The notes: generated from the letters alone by a model not told the origin. 33,155 nucleotides of DNA from JBDTMT01 sp033764095 (GCA_033764095.1 JANRJF010000399.1:1-33155); one strand, 5' to 3'. Counted from the stretch's first letter, positions 16,700-26,018 are shown. A program made the numbers and translations.

Positions 16700-17774
16700 G
16701 CTCGCTCCCCTGCGCGAACATGCCGTGCAGGAAGAAGACGCTGATCAGCAACGGCACCAGGTAGTACGAGACACGGAACAGCAACACCGCCACCACCGCG
16801 GTCTCGAACGGCACCTGCATGCTGGCGAAGACCGCGGCCATCGACCCCTCCATCACGCCCAGCCCGCCGGGGATCAGCGAGGCAAACGACAGGACGATGC
16901 CGACCGCGAAGCCGACGATGACGTGGCTCAGCGCGATCGGGTACTCGATGCTGCGAAACGCCGTGTAGAGGATGAGGATGGTGAACAGCCAGTCGAGCGC
17001 GATGTAGAAGAGCGGCTTCAGCATGGCGCGCTTGCGCGCGATCAGGAAGTCGATGCCGCGGTTCAGGTTGAACTGGTAGCGCCAGATGTGGGTGCGGGCC
17101 GGCGCCCTGCCGGGGCGGACGCGATGCAGCAGCCAGTGCGTCGCCTGTGCGAGGCGGAACAGGGTGCGCCGCCGCAAGCGCGGGTTGAGCAGCAGCAGGA
17201 AGGCGAGGATCGCGAGGACGACGAAGACCACCAGCATGGCGACGGTGACCACCAGCGCCGAGCCATGCAGCGTCGAGTTGCGGAATACGTAGGCGAAGCC
17301 GATCAGGATGAAGACCAGCAGCATGAGGTTGGTCAGGAAGGTCTGCGCCAGCGAGATGACCACCGCCGTCTGCGATGCGATCCCCTGGCGGGTGAAGAAG
17401 TAGAGGCGCACCGCGAAGCCCGACAGGCCGCCGGTCGAGACCAGGTAGTTCATCGAGTTGGCCACCAGGGTGATTTTCAGCATCTCGCCGAGCGCGATCG
17501 GGTGCCCGGCTGCCTCGCTGATGCCCTGATAGGAGCGCGCCATGGTGACGTAGCTGAGCGCCATGCACAGGAACGGCAGCGGCAGCAACCAGGGGTTGGC
17601 GCGCTCCAGCACCGCCCAGAGCTCGTGGAAGTCGGCGAACGCGAACAGCGCGACGAACGCCGCCAGGCCGAGCACGAACGCCCAGCGCACCCACCGTGAA
17701 TGGCGCACGCTGTCGGCAGTGACGGGCAGGTAGGCGGATTCCGCCTCCCGCGGCGGGCGCGGCGCGTGCGTCAC
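16662..17774 (-). CDS. Flippase-like membrane protein (LPG synthase TM / UPF0104 family)
   Basis: Polytopic inner-membrane protein of the lysylphosphatidylglycerol-synthase transmembrane family (UPF0104), without the soluble aminoacyltransferase domain of MprF. About eight hydrophobic segments are visible. Family-typical blocks are NSMNYLVSTGGLSGFAVRLYF and SFASLIPGGLGVMEGSM. Members are thought to move or process lipids or lipid-linked glycans; the substrate is unknown. I chose GTG at 17774 (370 residues) because GAGG lies 6 nt upstream. The longer frame starts at TTG 17819, which looks more like the first bases of a -35 box (TTGACC) than a start codon. Head-to-head with tamB, tail-to-tail with the CDP-alcohol transferase. 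Confidence 0.85.
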   Translation of the reverse strand: MTHAPRPPREAESAYLPVTADSVRHSRWVRWAFVLGLAAFVALFAFADFHELWAVLERANPWLLPLPFLCMALSYVTMARSYQGISEAAGHPIALGEMLKITLVANSMNYLVSTGGLSGFAVRLYFFTRQGIASQTAVVISLAQTFLTNLMLLVFILIGFAYVFRNSTLHGSALVVTVAMLVVFVVLAILAFLLLLNPRLRRRTLFRLAQATHWLLHRVRPGRAPARTHIWRYQFNLNRGIDFLIARKRAMLKPLFYIALDWLFTILILYTAFRSIEYPIALSHVIVGFAVGIVLSFASLIPGGLGVMEGSMAAVFASMQVPFETAVVAVLLFRVSYYLVPLLISVFFLHGMFAQGSELSKELAEPHTSG

Positions 17775-17790
17775 GGACAACCTCGCCACG

Positions 17791-17819
17791 GAGTTAGTGG
17801 CTGGCCCGGGGTGGGTCAA
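17791..17819 (-). promoter_or_regulatory. Possible promoter of the flippase-like gene
   Basis: Minus strand TTGACC (17819-17814), 17-nt spacer, TAACTC (17796-17791). The -35 is good and the -10 poor. Transcription from about 17784 would leave a 10-nt leader beginning with the GAGG ribosome site of the GTG at 17774, which fits the start chosen for the gene. Confidence 0.3.
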
Positions 17820-17861
17820 GGCGGTGTGCCGCTCGCGCCTCGCGCCGCGATCCGGTAGCGT

Positions 17862-17882
17862 GCGCGCCGCGCTGCGGCGCGC
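17862..17882 (+). promoter_or_regulatory. 9-bp hairpin directly before the tamB start
   Basis: GCGCGCCGC and GCGGCGCGC pair perfectly around a 3-nt GCT loop, ending 8 nt before the tamB ATG (17891). If transcribed, the stem would cover the place where a ribosome site should be, and no good Shine-Dalgarno is visible. It may limit tamB translation. Confidence 0.45.
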
Positions 17883-17890
17883 GGTGTCGG

Positions 17891-20800
17891 ATGAAGTGGC
17901 TACGCCTCTCGCTGCTGCTGGTGGTCGCCGCCACGCTGATCGCCGCCGTCGCGCTGCGCGAGCGGCTGCTGGTCGGGGCGACCGAGGCCCTGCGCGGGCT
18001 GATCGAGCGCGAGGCGTCCGCTGCCCTGGAGGCGCCGCTGCGGGTCGGCACGCTGCACCTGACCTTCGTCCCGCCCGGCCTGACGGCCGACGCGGTGACG
18101 CTCGGCGAGGATGGCACCATCGGCTCGGTGCGACACGTCAGCGCCTGGCTGCTGCTGCGCACCAGCCTGCGGCAGCGGCGCCCGGTGGTCGAGGCGGAGA
18201 TCGACACGGTGCGGCTCGACCTGCCGGCGCTGCTCGACGCGCTGCCGCCGCCGCAGGACGACGCGGCGGTGGTGCTGCCGGCCTTCCGCCTGCGGCGCGT
18301 CCACGGCCGCGACGTGCACGTTCGGGTCACGCCCGATCCACACCCGATGACGGCCGAGGCGAGCGAGGTGGTCGGACAGGTGAGCGCCGGCCGCACCGGG
18401 CGCTTGCGCTTCGCCGGCCAGGCGCTCGGCGCGCGCGTCGAGCGCGCCGGCCGCACGCTGTCGTTGAGCGAGCTGGCGGCGCGCGGCGCCGAGACCCGGC
18501 GCGGCTGGCGGCTGACCGGACTGACGCTGCGCGCCGACGGCGTCGAACTGTACGGAACTCCGGGTACGGGAGCCCTGACGCTCAACGGCACGCTCGCACT
18601 GCCGCGCCTGGCGTTCGTCGCCGACGAGCTCGCCGACCTGCACGGCACCGCGACGATCAGCGGGTCGCTGGAAGGAGCGCTCGACGCACCGCAGGTCCAC
18701 GCGACCGTGCAGGTGCCGAGCCTGGCAATCGGCGCGCGGGAGCTCGGCGAGCTCGCGGCGACCGCGACCGTCGACCGCCACCAGGTGCAACTCGCCAGCG
18801 CCCGCCTGCGCGGCTTCGCGGGCGCGGCCGAGGCGAGCGGCACGCTCACCCTCGACGAGGCGCTCACCTACAGCGGGCGGGCGACGTGGAGCGGCATCGA
18901 CACGCGTCGCGCCGGCGCGCTGTTGCCCGCCGACCTGCCGGGGCTGGCGAGCGACGGCAGCGTCGCGCTCGCCGGGACGCTCGAGCCATTGCGCGTCGCG
19001 GTGAAAGGGGACGGTCGCTTCACCCCCGCCGGGGCGGCGCCGATCACCTGGCGCGGGGGCGCCGACTACGCGGCGCAGGACTGGCAGGTCGATGTCGAGC
19101 TGGCGCAGGGGGCCGGCAATCGCGCTGCCGTGCAGGCGCGCGTCGAGCCCGGCCAGCGCCTCGGCGGCACCGCTCGCGTGCAGGTCGCCGATCCGGACGC
19201 GCTGCGCGGCGTGCTACCGATCGCCTCGCTGCCCAACGTGCGCGGCAACGCCAGCGCCTCGGCGCGGTTGTCGGGTACGCTCGGCGCGCCGCAGGTCGAC
19301 GGCGAGCTGAGCGCTCGCGACCTGCTCTACCGGGGCGTGCGCGTCGACCGCGTCGACGGCCGGTTCGGCGCCGACCGCCAGCGCCTGCACACCGACGGGA
19401 TCATCGCGGCGATCGGCGGCGGCGAGGCGACGCTGCGCGGCACGGTCGCGCTCGATCCCGCCGTCGACAACGCCTGGAGCGTGCACGCCGCGCGCATCGA
19501 TGGCGCGCTGGTGACCGCCCTGGCGCGGGAGCTCGGCGGCGTGTCGCTGCCGATCGCCGGCGGTACGCTGACGGCGGATGCGACCGCCAGCGGGCCGTGG
19601 TCGCGCATCCGCCTGGGCGGCGGGGCGGCCCTGCAGAAGTTCTGGCTCGGGCGCGAGCGCATCGAGCGCGCCGCGCTGACCCTGCAGGCGAGCGGCGGGC
19701 GCTGGGTGGCAGACGCGACGATCGGCAACCGCGCCGACCAGCTCCTGACGGCGCACGGCGAGGGGGCGATCGGCGGGGCCATCAGCGCGACCGCCAACGG
19801 CGACTGGACGCTCACCTCGCTGCAGCAGGGCGAGCAGGCCGAGATGGGCGGCGCGATCCACCTCACCGCCGCGCTGCGCGGCCAGCCGGCGGGGCTCGAC
19901 GGCACCGCCGAGCTGCGCACCGACGGATTGGTCCTGGGCGGCCGGCCGATCGGCGCGGTGCGCCTGGCGGCGCAGGCGGTGCGCGGGCGCTGGACCGCCG
20001 ACCTCACCATGCTCGACGGCAGCTTCACGGCGCGCGGCGAGGTGCGACCCGCGCCGGGCATGCCGTTCAGCGTCGATGGCGCCTGGCGCGACGCCGACCT
20101 GGCGCACCTGATCAGCGACAAGAGCGAGGCGCGCATCGACAGCAGCGGCACCGTGCAGGTGCGTGGACGGCTCGATGACGCGCGCAATGCCGAGATCAAC
20201 GTCGACGTGCCGGTGTTGCGCATCATCCAGGGCGAGCGCACCCTGGCTGCCCAGGCGCCGCTGCGGCTGAGCTGTCGCCGCGGCCTCTGCACGCTGGCGC
20301 CGCTCACCTGGAGCGGCGGCAGCGGCAACCTGACGATTGGCGGCGAGGCCGGCTTCGACGGCCGCCTGCGCCTGACGATGGACGGGGAGGGCAGCGTCGG
20401 GCTGCTCGAGCTGCTCGGCGATCCGATCGAGTCGGCCACCGGCCGCTTCCGGGTCAACGCGCTGGTGCTCAACGGACCGGGCGGCCTGCGCACCTCGGGC
20501 ACGCTGACGCTGGAGCGGGCCGGCATCGACGCCGGTCTGCCGGTGTCGGTGACCCGCACCGACGGGCGCCTGACACTCGACGGCACGCGCATCCGGATCG
20601 ACCAGCTCGACGGGCGCATCGGCACCGGTACGTATCGGATCGGGGGGGTCATCGACCTGGTGAACGGACCGGACGTCACCTGGCAGCTGACCGATGTCGG
20701 CGCCGTCGCGGCGCCGTCGCTGGAGGTGGAGGTCTCCGGCAAGGGCACCATCGACGGCAGTTGGGACGCGCCGCGCCTCGCTGGCGAGGTGCTGATCCAC

Positions 20801-21685
20801 CGCATGCTCTACGACCGCGACATCAACCTGGTCGACTTCCTGCCGTCGTTCAATCGCGCTCTGGCGCGCGCGCCGCGTCCGCCGGGGGCGCGCGAGCTGC
20901 TCCTCGACCTGCGGATCCACGCGCCCGCGCAACTGTTCGTCGAGAACAACGTCGCGCGCATCGAGGGGCGCGCCGACCTGCGCCTGACCGGTACGGCGAA
21001 TCGACCGGTGGTGAGCGGCCGCGTCGAGGCGCTGGATGGCACGATCACCTTCCGCAGTCGCGAATTCGAGCTGCAGGGCGCCACCGCGGACTTCCGGCCC
21101 GAGATGGGCATGGTCGCGGCGATCAACGCCAGTGCCGAGAGCGTCATCGAGACGCGCGATGCCACCTACACGGTCGGCATCCAGGTGACCGGCACGACCG
21201 AGAACCCGCGCGTCACCCTGAGCAGCGACGACCCGAGCCTGTCGCAGACCGACATCGCGACGCTGATCACCGTCGGCCGCACCGCCAGCCAGATGCGCAG
21301 CGCCGGCGGTGGGTTCAGCGCCTGGGACGCGCTCGGCTTCGTTCCCCATGAGCTCACCGGCGCGGTCGAGGGGCCGGCGAAGCAGTTCCTGCCCATCGAC
21401 CGCATCGAGTTCGAGTCGGTGTACTCGCGCACCACCGGCAACTTCGAGCCGCAGATCAAGATCGGCAAGGATCTCAGCGACAACCTGGCGGTCTCGGTCG
21501 GACAGACGTTCGGCATCTCCTCGCGCACCAGCGTCGAGGCCGAGTATCGGCTCGGTCCGCGTGTCTCGATTCCGCTGCTGTGGGAGAGTCAGACGGAGAC
21601 CGAGGCCGGCGCCTTCGGCGGCGGCGTGCGGGTGCGCTACGAGTTCTGGCGCGTGACGCCGTTCACGCTGCTCGGGGGGCAGTAG
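17891..21685 (+). CDS. tamB: Translocation and assembly module protein TamB (AsmA-like, DUF490)
   Basis: 1264-residue envelope-spanning protein. TamB is anchored in the inner membrane and crosses the periplasm as a long hydrophobic beta-groove, acting with a TamA/BamA-type protein in outer membrane protein insertion and phospholipid transfer. An N-terminal anchor (LRLSLLLVVAATLIAAVAL, residues 4-22) is followed by about 1000 residues of repeated short beta-strand units such as G-T-L-x-L and D-G-x-L. The C-terminal DUF490 domain occupies about the last 300 residues, with DGTITFRSREFELQGATADF, the conserved TLSSDDPSLSQTDIATLITVGRT and the closing SVEAEYRLGPRVSIP. The OM partner gene starts 5 nt after the stop, so the pair is an operon. 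ATG 17891 is at the N-terminal anchor; no Shine-Dalgarno is clear. Confidence 0.93.
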   Translation: MKWLRLSLLLVVAATLIAAVALRERLLVGATEALRGLIEREASAALEAPLRVGTLHLTFVPPGLTADAVTLGEDGTIGSVRHVSAWLLLRTSLRQRRPVVEAEIDTVRLDLPALLDALPPPQDDAAVVLPAFRLRRVHGRDVHVRVTPDPHPMTAEASEVVGQVSAGRTGRLRFAGQALGARVERAGRTLSLSELAARGAETRRGWRLTGLTLRADGVELYGTPGTGALTLNGTLALPRLAFVADELADLHGTATISGSLEGALDAPQVHATVQVPSLAIGARELGELAATATVDRHQVQLASARLRGFAGAAEASGTLTLDEALTYSGRATWSGIDTRRAGALLPADLPGLASDGSVALAGTLEPLRVAVKGDGRFTPAGAAPITWRGGADYAAQDWQVDVELAQGAGNRAAVQARVEPGQRLGGTARVQVADPDALRGVLPIASLPNVRGNASASARLSGTLGAPQVDGELSARDLLYRGVRVDRVDGRFGADRQRLHTDGIIAAIGGGEATLRGTVALDPAVDNAWSVHAARIDGALVTALARELGGVSLPIAGGTLTADATASGPWSRIRLGGGAALQKFWLGRERIERAALTLQASGGRWVADATIGNRADQLLTAHGEGAIGGAISATANGDWTLTSLQQGEQAEMGGAIHLTAALRGQPAGLDGTAELRTDGLVLGGRPIGAVRLAAQAVRGRWTADLTMLDGSFTARGEVRPAPGMPFSVDGAWRDADLAHLISDKSEARIDSSGTVQVRGRLDDARNAEINVDVPVLRIIQGERTLAAQAPLRLSCRRGLCTLAPLTWSGGSGNLTIGGEAGFDGRLRLTMDGEGSVGLLELLGDPIESATGRFRVNALVLNGPGGLRTSGTLTLERAGIDAGLPVSVTRTDGRLTLDGTRIRIDQLDGRIGTGTYRIGGVIDLVNGPDVTWQLTDVGAVAAPSLEVEVSGKGTIDGSWDAPRLAGEVLIHRMLYDRDINLVDFLPSFNRALARAPRPPGARELLLDLRIHAPAQLFVENNVARIEGRADLRLTGTANRPVVSGRVEALDGTITFRSREFELQGATADFRPEMGMVAAINASAESVIETRDATYTVGIQVTGTTENPRVTLSSDDPSLSQTDIATLITVGRTASQMRSAGGGFSAWDALGFVPHELTGAVEGPAKQFLPIDRIEFESVYSRTTGNFEPQIKIGKDLSDNLAVSVGQTFGISSRTSVEAEYRLGPRVSIPLLWESQTETEAGAFGGGVRVRYEFWRVTPFTLLGGQ

Positions 21686-21690
21686 AGCGG

Positions 21691-24498
21691 ATGCGCGCCC
21701 TGGGTGTGTGGATCGCTGCGGCCGCCGTCCTGCTGTCGGCGCTCGCGGTGCGCGCCGCCGACGACGGCATCGGGCTGCCGCTGCGCGCGGTGCGCTTCCA
21801 GTGCGACGCCTGGTTCGACGAGGCGGCGATGCGGGCGCTGTTGCCGCTCACGCTCGGCGCCCCGGTGACGGAAGCCGACCTGCAGCGTTCGCACGACGTG
21901 CTGGAGCGGGCGGAGATCTTCCGCGAGATCACCGTCGCGACCGCGGTGGAGGACGGCGGAGCCGTGGTGACCTTCCGGCTCAAACGACGCCTGGTGCTGA
22001 CGGCGCTCCAGGTGCGTGGCTACTCGGCGATGGGCTGGCGCGAGGTCTACCGTACCCTGCGCCTGCGCACCGGCAGCTTCTTCGACCGCGAAGCGCTGCG
22101 CGCGGCGCGCGCGCGCCTGGAGGAGCGCTATCGGCAGATCGGCTATCCGCGCGCCGACGTGACCTCGCACATCACCCGGCGGCCGGGGCAGGTCGACGTC
22201 ATCGTGCGCGTCGACGAGGGGGAGCCGGATCGCGTCCTCGCCACCGACATCGTCGGCACCCTCGGCCTCACGCAGCGAGCGCTGAACGCCGAGGTGCTCC
22301 TGATGATCGGCCGGCCGCACCGGCGCGAGATGGTGCGCGACGGCGAGCGCGCGCTGCTCGCGGCGCTGCGCGACGGCGGCTTCTACGAGGCCGAGGTCGA
22401 GGGCGAGTGGGTGCCGCAGGCGGGCGGCGGGGTGCTGCGCTTCACGGTGGATGCGGGGCGCCGCTCGGAGATCACCATCACCGGCAACGACCATTTCAGC
22501 CGGCGCCGGCTGCTCGGCTTGATGGACCTGTCGCACCGGCTGATCGTCACCGACGGCACCTGGCGCGAGCTGGCGCGCCGCATGACCCGCGCCTACGAGG
22601 AGGCCGGCTACTACCGCGCCCAGGTGAAGGTGAAGCTCAGCGACGGCGATCCGCGCCGCATTGCCTTCACCGTCGACGAGGGGCGCCGGTATCGCGTCCG
22701 TCGCGTCCGCTTCGTCGGCGACCGCGGTCTGACGACCCGCGACCTCCGCCAGCACATGAACACGCAGCCGGCGCGCTGGTTCCCCTGGCCGCGGCGCGGC
22801 GCGTTCGTGCGCTCGGTGTTCGACGAGGACCTGCGGCGCCTGTGGTTCTATTACCGCGAGCAGGGCTTCGCCACCGCCGAGATCGTCGACGCGCCGATCC
22901 AGGTGGACGACGCGACCGGCACCATCGTCGTCACCGTGGTGATCGAGGAGGGCCCGCGCACCATGGTGGTGGCGGTGACCCCGCCGGAGCTGCCGAGCGA
23001 CGTGGTGGCGCCGCCGGACCCCGGCGTGGTGCCGAATGCCCCGCTGCATCCGCCGGCGCTCGACGCCGACCAGCGCCACATCGTCGAAGCCTGGCGCAGC
23101 GATGGCTTCACCGACGTGCAGGTCGCGCCGGTGGTCGAGACCGAGTTGGTCGGCGACGTCGAGGAGGCGACCGTCGGCTGGAAGATCGCGCCGGGGCCGC
23201 AACGCCACGTCGGCGAGATCATCGTGCAGGGCAACGTCGAGACACGCGACGACGTGGTACGCGACCGGCTGCCGTTCAAGCCGGGCGATCCGCTCGATCC
23301 GGCCGCGCTGCAGAAGGGGCAGGACGCGCTCTACCAACTCGGCACCTACCGCAGCGTCTCGGTGCAGCCGCTCTCGGCCACCGAGGCGAAGCCCGACGTC
23401 GGGGTCGGGGTGGTGCCGCGCCCGCCCGGCAGCTTCCAGTGGGGCCTTGGCTACAACACGCGCGACGGTTTCACCGCCAACGGCGAGACGGCGTACGACA
23501 ACATCTCGCGGCGGGCGCGGCGTCTGTCGCTACGCGCCCAGGTCAGCGTCCTGCCGGAGGACGTCAGCTCCTCGCAGTACCTCGCGGTGCTCGGCTACCG
23601 CGATCCCGCCTTCCTGCGCACCGACTGGCAGTGGAAGATCGAGCTGCTCGGCGAGCGCTCGACCCGCGCCATCGACCAGTACAAGGTGCAACGCGCCAGC
23701 CTCGGCAACGGCTTGACGCGCAGTTTCGCCCCGCGCCTGCAGGGCGGCGGCGAGCTGCAGGTCGAGTACGCCGACGTCTTCGATGTCCAGCCGCTGGCCT
23801 TCCGGGCCGAGGACCAGGGCGTGTCGTGGACCACCGCGCTGTCGCCGTTCTTCCTCTACGACGGGCGCGACGACTCCTTCGCGCCGACGCGCGGGACGTT
23901 CGACACCGGCCGCCTGCGCTACGCGTTGCCCGGCATCTCGACGGTGTCGTTCGCCAAGCTCAACCTGCAACACAGCCAGGCCTTCCCGCTCGCGCCCTGG
24001 TTCTCGTTCATCTACACCGCGCGGCTCGGCTACGGCCGCGTCTTCGACGGCGAGGAGGTGCTGCCGATTCGCGAGCGCTTCTTCATCGGCGGTGCGACGA
24101 CGGTGCGCGGCTACTCGGAAAACAGCCTCGGGCCGACCTCACCGACGTACAAGATCATCGCCAACCCGCCGATGTACCGCGGCGAGGCGGTGACCGGCGG
24201 CGACCTGGCGATGATCGTCAACCTGGAGGCGCGCGTCCCGATCTGGGGGGCGCTGAGTGGCGCCGCCTTCCTCGATACCGGCGGCCTGTTCCTGGTGCAG
24301 TGCAGCACCAACTGCGAGAAGCGCAACGTGCTCAGCAACAACGCTTTCACCTGGCCGAACTTCCGCAAGGGCGCCGGGCCGGGGCTGCGCTACATGACGC
24401 CGGTCGGACCGATCAGCCTCGATTACGGGTTCAAGATCGACCGCCGGCCGGGCGAGTCGATCGGCGAGGTGCACTTCAGCATCAGCGGCACGTTCTGA
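21691..24498 (+). CDS. tamA: BamA/TamA family outer membrane protein with extended POTRA chain
   Basis: 935-residue Omp85-type outer membrane insertase. A signal peptide covers residues 1 to about 23 (hydrophobic core, AVRAAD cleavage region). POTRA-like units begin near residues 29, 103, 182, 259 and 333, and a sixth near 505 (HVGEIIVQGNVETRDD). A proline-rich linker lies near 428-455, with a partial unit just after it. The 16-strand barrel runs from about 576 to the end, with the lid-lock motif VRGY (IGGATTVRGYSENSLGP) and the terminal phenylalanine of the beta-signal. Six or more POTRAs exceed TamA (three) and BamA (five). The TamB neighbour makes a TamA role most likely, so the symbol is provisional. 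Confidence 0.88.
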   Translation: MRALGVWIAAAAVLLSALAVRAADDGIGLPLRAVRFQCDAWFDEAAMRALLPLTLGAPVTEADLQRSHDVLERAEIFREITVATAVEDGGAVVTFRLKRRLVLTALQVRGYSAMGWREVYRTLRLRTGSFFDREALRAARARLEERYRQIGYPRADVTSHITRRPGQVDVIVRVDEGEPDRVLATDIVGTLGLTQRALNAEVLLMIGRPHRREMVRDGERALLAALRDGGFYEAEVEGEWVPQAGGGVLRFTVDAGRRSEITITGNDHFSRRRLLGLMDLSHRLIVTDGTWRELARRMTRAYEEAGYYRAQVKVKLSDGDPRRIAFTVDEGRRYRVRRVRFVGDRGLTTRDLRQHMNTQPARWFPWPRRGAFVRSVFDEDLRRLWFYYREQGFATAEIVDAPIQVDDATGTIVVTVVIEEGPRTMVVAVTPPELPSDVVAPPDPGVVPNAPLHPPALDADQRHIVEAWRSDGFTDVQVAPVVETELVGDVEEATVGWKIAPGPQRHVGEIIVQGNVETRDDVVRDRLPFKPGDPLDPAALQKGQDALYQLGTYRSVSVQPLSATEAKPDVGVGVVPRPPGSFQWGLGYNTRDGFTANGETAYDNISRRARRLSLRAQVSVLPEDVSSSQYLAVLGYRDPAFLRTDWQWKIELLGERSTRAIDQYKVQRASLGNGLTRSFAPRLQGGGELQVEYADVFDVQPLAFRAEDQGVSWTTALSPFFLYDGRDDSFAPTRGTFDTGRLRYALPGISTVSFAKLNLQHSQAFPLAPWFSFIYTARLGYGRVFDGEEVLPIRERFFIGGATTVRGYSENSLGPTSPTYKIIANPPMYRGEAVTGGDLAMIVNLEARVPIWGALSGAAFLDTGGLFLVQCSTNCEKRNVLSNNAFTWPNFRKGAGPGLRYMTPVGPISLDYGFKIDRRPGESIGEVHFSISGTF

Positions 24499-24509
24499 GC
24501 CGCCGCGGA

Positions 24510-25046
24510 TCACGTCCCGGCCGGCTGACGCAGCAACGCCTCGATGAACGCGATCATCTCCGGGCGCGTCCAGTCCTCCGGCCCGATGACGTGCTTGGCG
24601 ACGTTGCCGCTGCGATCGATGATGAACGTCTCCGGATAGCCGGTGACGCCGTAGCGGCCCGGCAGGTGGTTGTCGCTGTCGAGCAGGATCGGGAAGCTCA
24701 GCTTCATGTCGCGGACGAACGGCGCCACCGAGGTGGCGCCGTCGCTGTCCTCGGCCACCGCCAGCATGGCGAAGTCGCGGTCGCGAAAGCGCTGATAGAG
24801 CACCTCCATGCTCGGCATCTCGGCGCGGCAGGGCGGGCACCAGGTCGCCCAGAGATTGAGGAAGACCACCTTGCCGCGCAGCGCCGACAGCTGCACCGTG
24901 TTGCCCTGCAGGTCCGGCAGGGTGAAGTCGGCGGCGGCGTATTCGCTGTCCGCGCTGCCGGTGCCGCGCTGCAGGCGTTGGACCAGCAGCAGGGCGCCGA
25001 GCAGCAGCAGCACCGCGATCGCCGGCCCGACGGCCGAGCGCTTCAT
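24510..25046 (-). CDS. TlpA/ResA-type membrane-anchored thioredoxin
   Basis: 178-residue thiol-disulfide oxidoreductase facing the periplasm. An uncleaved anchor (residues 7-22) is followed by a thioredoxin fold. The redox site is WCPPC (Cys70 and Cys73), preceded by the AhpC/TlpA-type segment FTLPDLQGNTVQLSALRGKVVFLNLWATW, and the cis-proline loop is GYPETFIID. Such proteins reduce apocytochrome c or other exported proteins; with CcmABCD in the same window a CcmG-like role is possible but unproven. It overlaps lgt by 4 nt and ends 11 nt from the tamA stop in convergent orientation. Confidence 0.9.
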   Translation of the reverse strand: MKRSAVGPAIAVLLLLGALLLVQRLQRGTGSADSEYAAADFTLPDLQGNTVQLSALRGKVVFLNLWATWCPPCRAEMPSMEVLYQRFRDRDFAMLAVAEDSDGATSVAPFVRDMKLSFPILLDSDNHLPGRYGVTGYPETFIIDRSGNVAKHVIGPEDWTRPEMIAFIEALLRQPAGT

Positions 25047-25837
25047 CGCGGCGCGGCCTGCGCCAGCCGCTCGCTCGCGGCCGGCGCGGTGCCGCGTCCG
25101 GCGATCAGACGCCAGGCGCCGAAGGCGACCAGCGCCAGGCTGGTGAGCTGTGCGGCGCTCAACCCGAAGGCGACGATCGGATTGACACGCCAGAACTCGA
25201 TGACGAAGCGCGCGCTGCACGCCAGCACCAGGTACCACCACAGCAGGGCGCCGTCCGGATGCGGGCGTTTGCGCATGCGCCAGAGGATGGCGAACACGGC
25301 GAAGTAGGCGAGCATCTCGTATACCGGCGTCGGATGCACGCGGACCCCCGGCGGATACGGCCAGCCGATGATCGCGTTCGGGTACGCCATCGCCCAGGGT
25401 ACGTCGGACACGCTGCCCCAGTCGCCGTCGCCGGCGAGCTGGCAGCCGATGCGGCCGATCGCATGGCCGGCCGCCATGGCCGGGGCGATGCAGTCGACGA
25501 CCTGCAGCCACGGCAGGCCGGCACTGCGAATGGCGTAGGTCACCGCCGCGAAGCCGCCCAGCAGGCCGCCGTACCAGACCCATCCCGAGCCCGAGAAGAT
25601 GGTGGTGATCGGATGGGAGAGCAGGCCGGCGGGATCCTCCGCGATCGCCCACAGCTTGGCGCCGCCGAGGCCGCCGAATACCGCCCAGCCCATGATGGTC
25701 CAGGCGAACTCGCCGTTCATGCCGCGCCGCTGCAGCTCGATCTGGACCAGCCAACTGGCGACCCAGAAGGCGATCGCCATCATCAGACCAAAGCTGTGCA
25801 GGGTGATCGGACCGATGCTGAATATGTCAGGCCACAC
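25043..25837 (-). CDS. lgt: Prolipoprotein diacylglyceryl transferase
   Basis: Integral inner-membrane enzyme attaching diacylglycerol to the lipobox cysteine of prolipoproteins. From GTG 25837 it is 264 residues. The N-terminus PDIFSIGPITLHSFGLMMA is typical for Lgt, which is why I prefer this GTG over the TTG at 25870, whose 11 extra residues look foreign. The signature GRIGCQLAGDGDWG and the WYGGLLGG segment (usually HGG-type; here Tyr precedes GGLLGG) are visible, with seven or so membrane helices. YEMLAYF and the FVIEFWR segment match the C-terminal half. It overlaps the downstream tlpA-like gene by 4 nt. No Shine-Dalgarno precedes the GTG; a -10 box ends 8 nt upstream. Confidence 0.92.
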   Translation of the reverse strand: MWPDIFSIGPITLHSFGLMMAIAFWVASWLVQIELQRRGMNGEFAWTIMGWAVFGGLGGAKLWAIAEDPAGLLSHPITTIFSGSGWVWYGGLLGGFAAVTYAIRSAGLPWLQVVDCIAPAMAAGHAIGRIGCQLAGDGDWGSVSDVPWAMAYPNAIIGWPYPPGVRVHPTPVYEMLAYFAVFAILWRMRKRPHPDGALLWWYLVLACSARFVIEFWRVNPIVAFGLSAAQLTSLALVAFGAWRLIAGRGTAPAASERLAQAAPR

Positions 25838-25845
25838 AGCCGCGG

Positions 25846-25851
25846 ATGATA
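25846..25851 (-). promoter_or_regulatory. -10 box of lgt, predicted leaderless
   Basis: TATCAT on the minus strand ends 8 nt before the lgt GTG, placing the transcription start about 2 nt before the start codon. The -35 region at 17 nt spacing (TGGCTT, 25874-25869) is weak, so this rests mainly on the good -10 and the missing ribosome site. Confidence 0.35.
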
Positions 25852-25989
25852 GCCAAGCACGTGCCCGCAAGCCAGCCGCGCGCGGTTCCGCAGCGAAGCC
25901 GATGCGAATTCTTGAAAGAGATGATAAGCGGCTGAAATAGCACAGGGAATTCGTCGCTACGCGTTCTGCGCGCGGACCTCTCGGGCACG

Positions 25990-26018
25990 TTGACTTCCGC
26001 TGGGTCGGCCTTTATGGT
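25990..26018 (+). promoter_or_regulatory. Sigma70-like promoter of the HExxH gene pair
   Basis: TTGACT (25990-25995), 17-nt spacer, TATGGT (26013-26018). Among the best promoter matches in the window. Transcription from about 26025 gives a leader of about 32 nt containing GGAG at 26043-26046 ahead of ATG 26057. Confidence 0.6.

Noticed and set aside
17775..17819. TTG at 17819 as start of the flippase-like protein
   Set aside because: It coincides with a TTGACC -35-like box, has no ribosome site, and the added residues are not family-like; GTG 17774 has GAGG at proper spacing.
19214..21349. 711-codon minus-strand frame opposite tamB
   Set aside because: Antisense to tamB, compositionally biased, no family resemblance.
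21708..25307. 1199-codon plus-strand frame across tamA, tlpA and lgt
   Set aside because: It shadows three recognised genes on both strands, has Arg/Ala-rich composition with no domain, and begins inside tamA.
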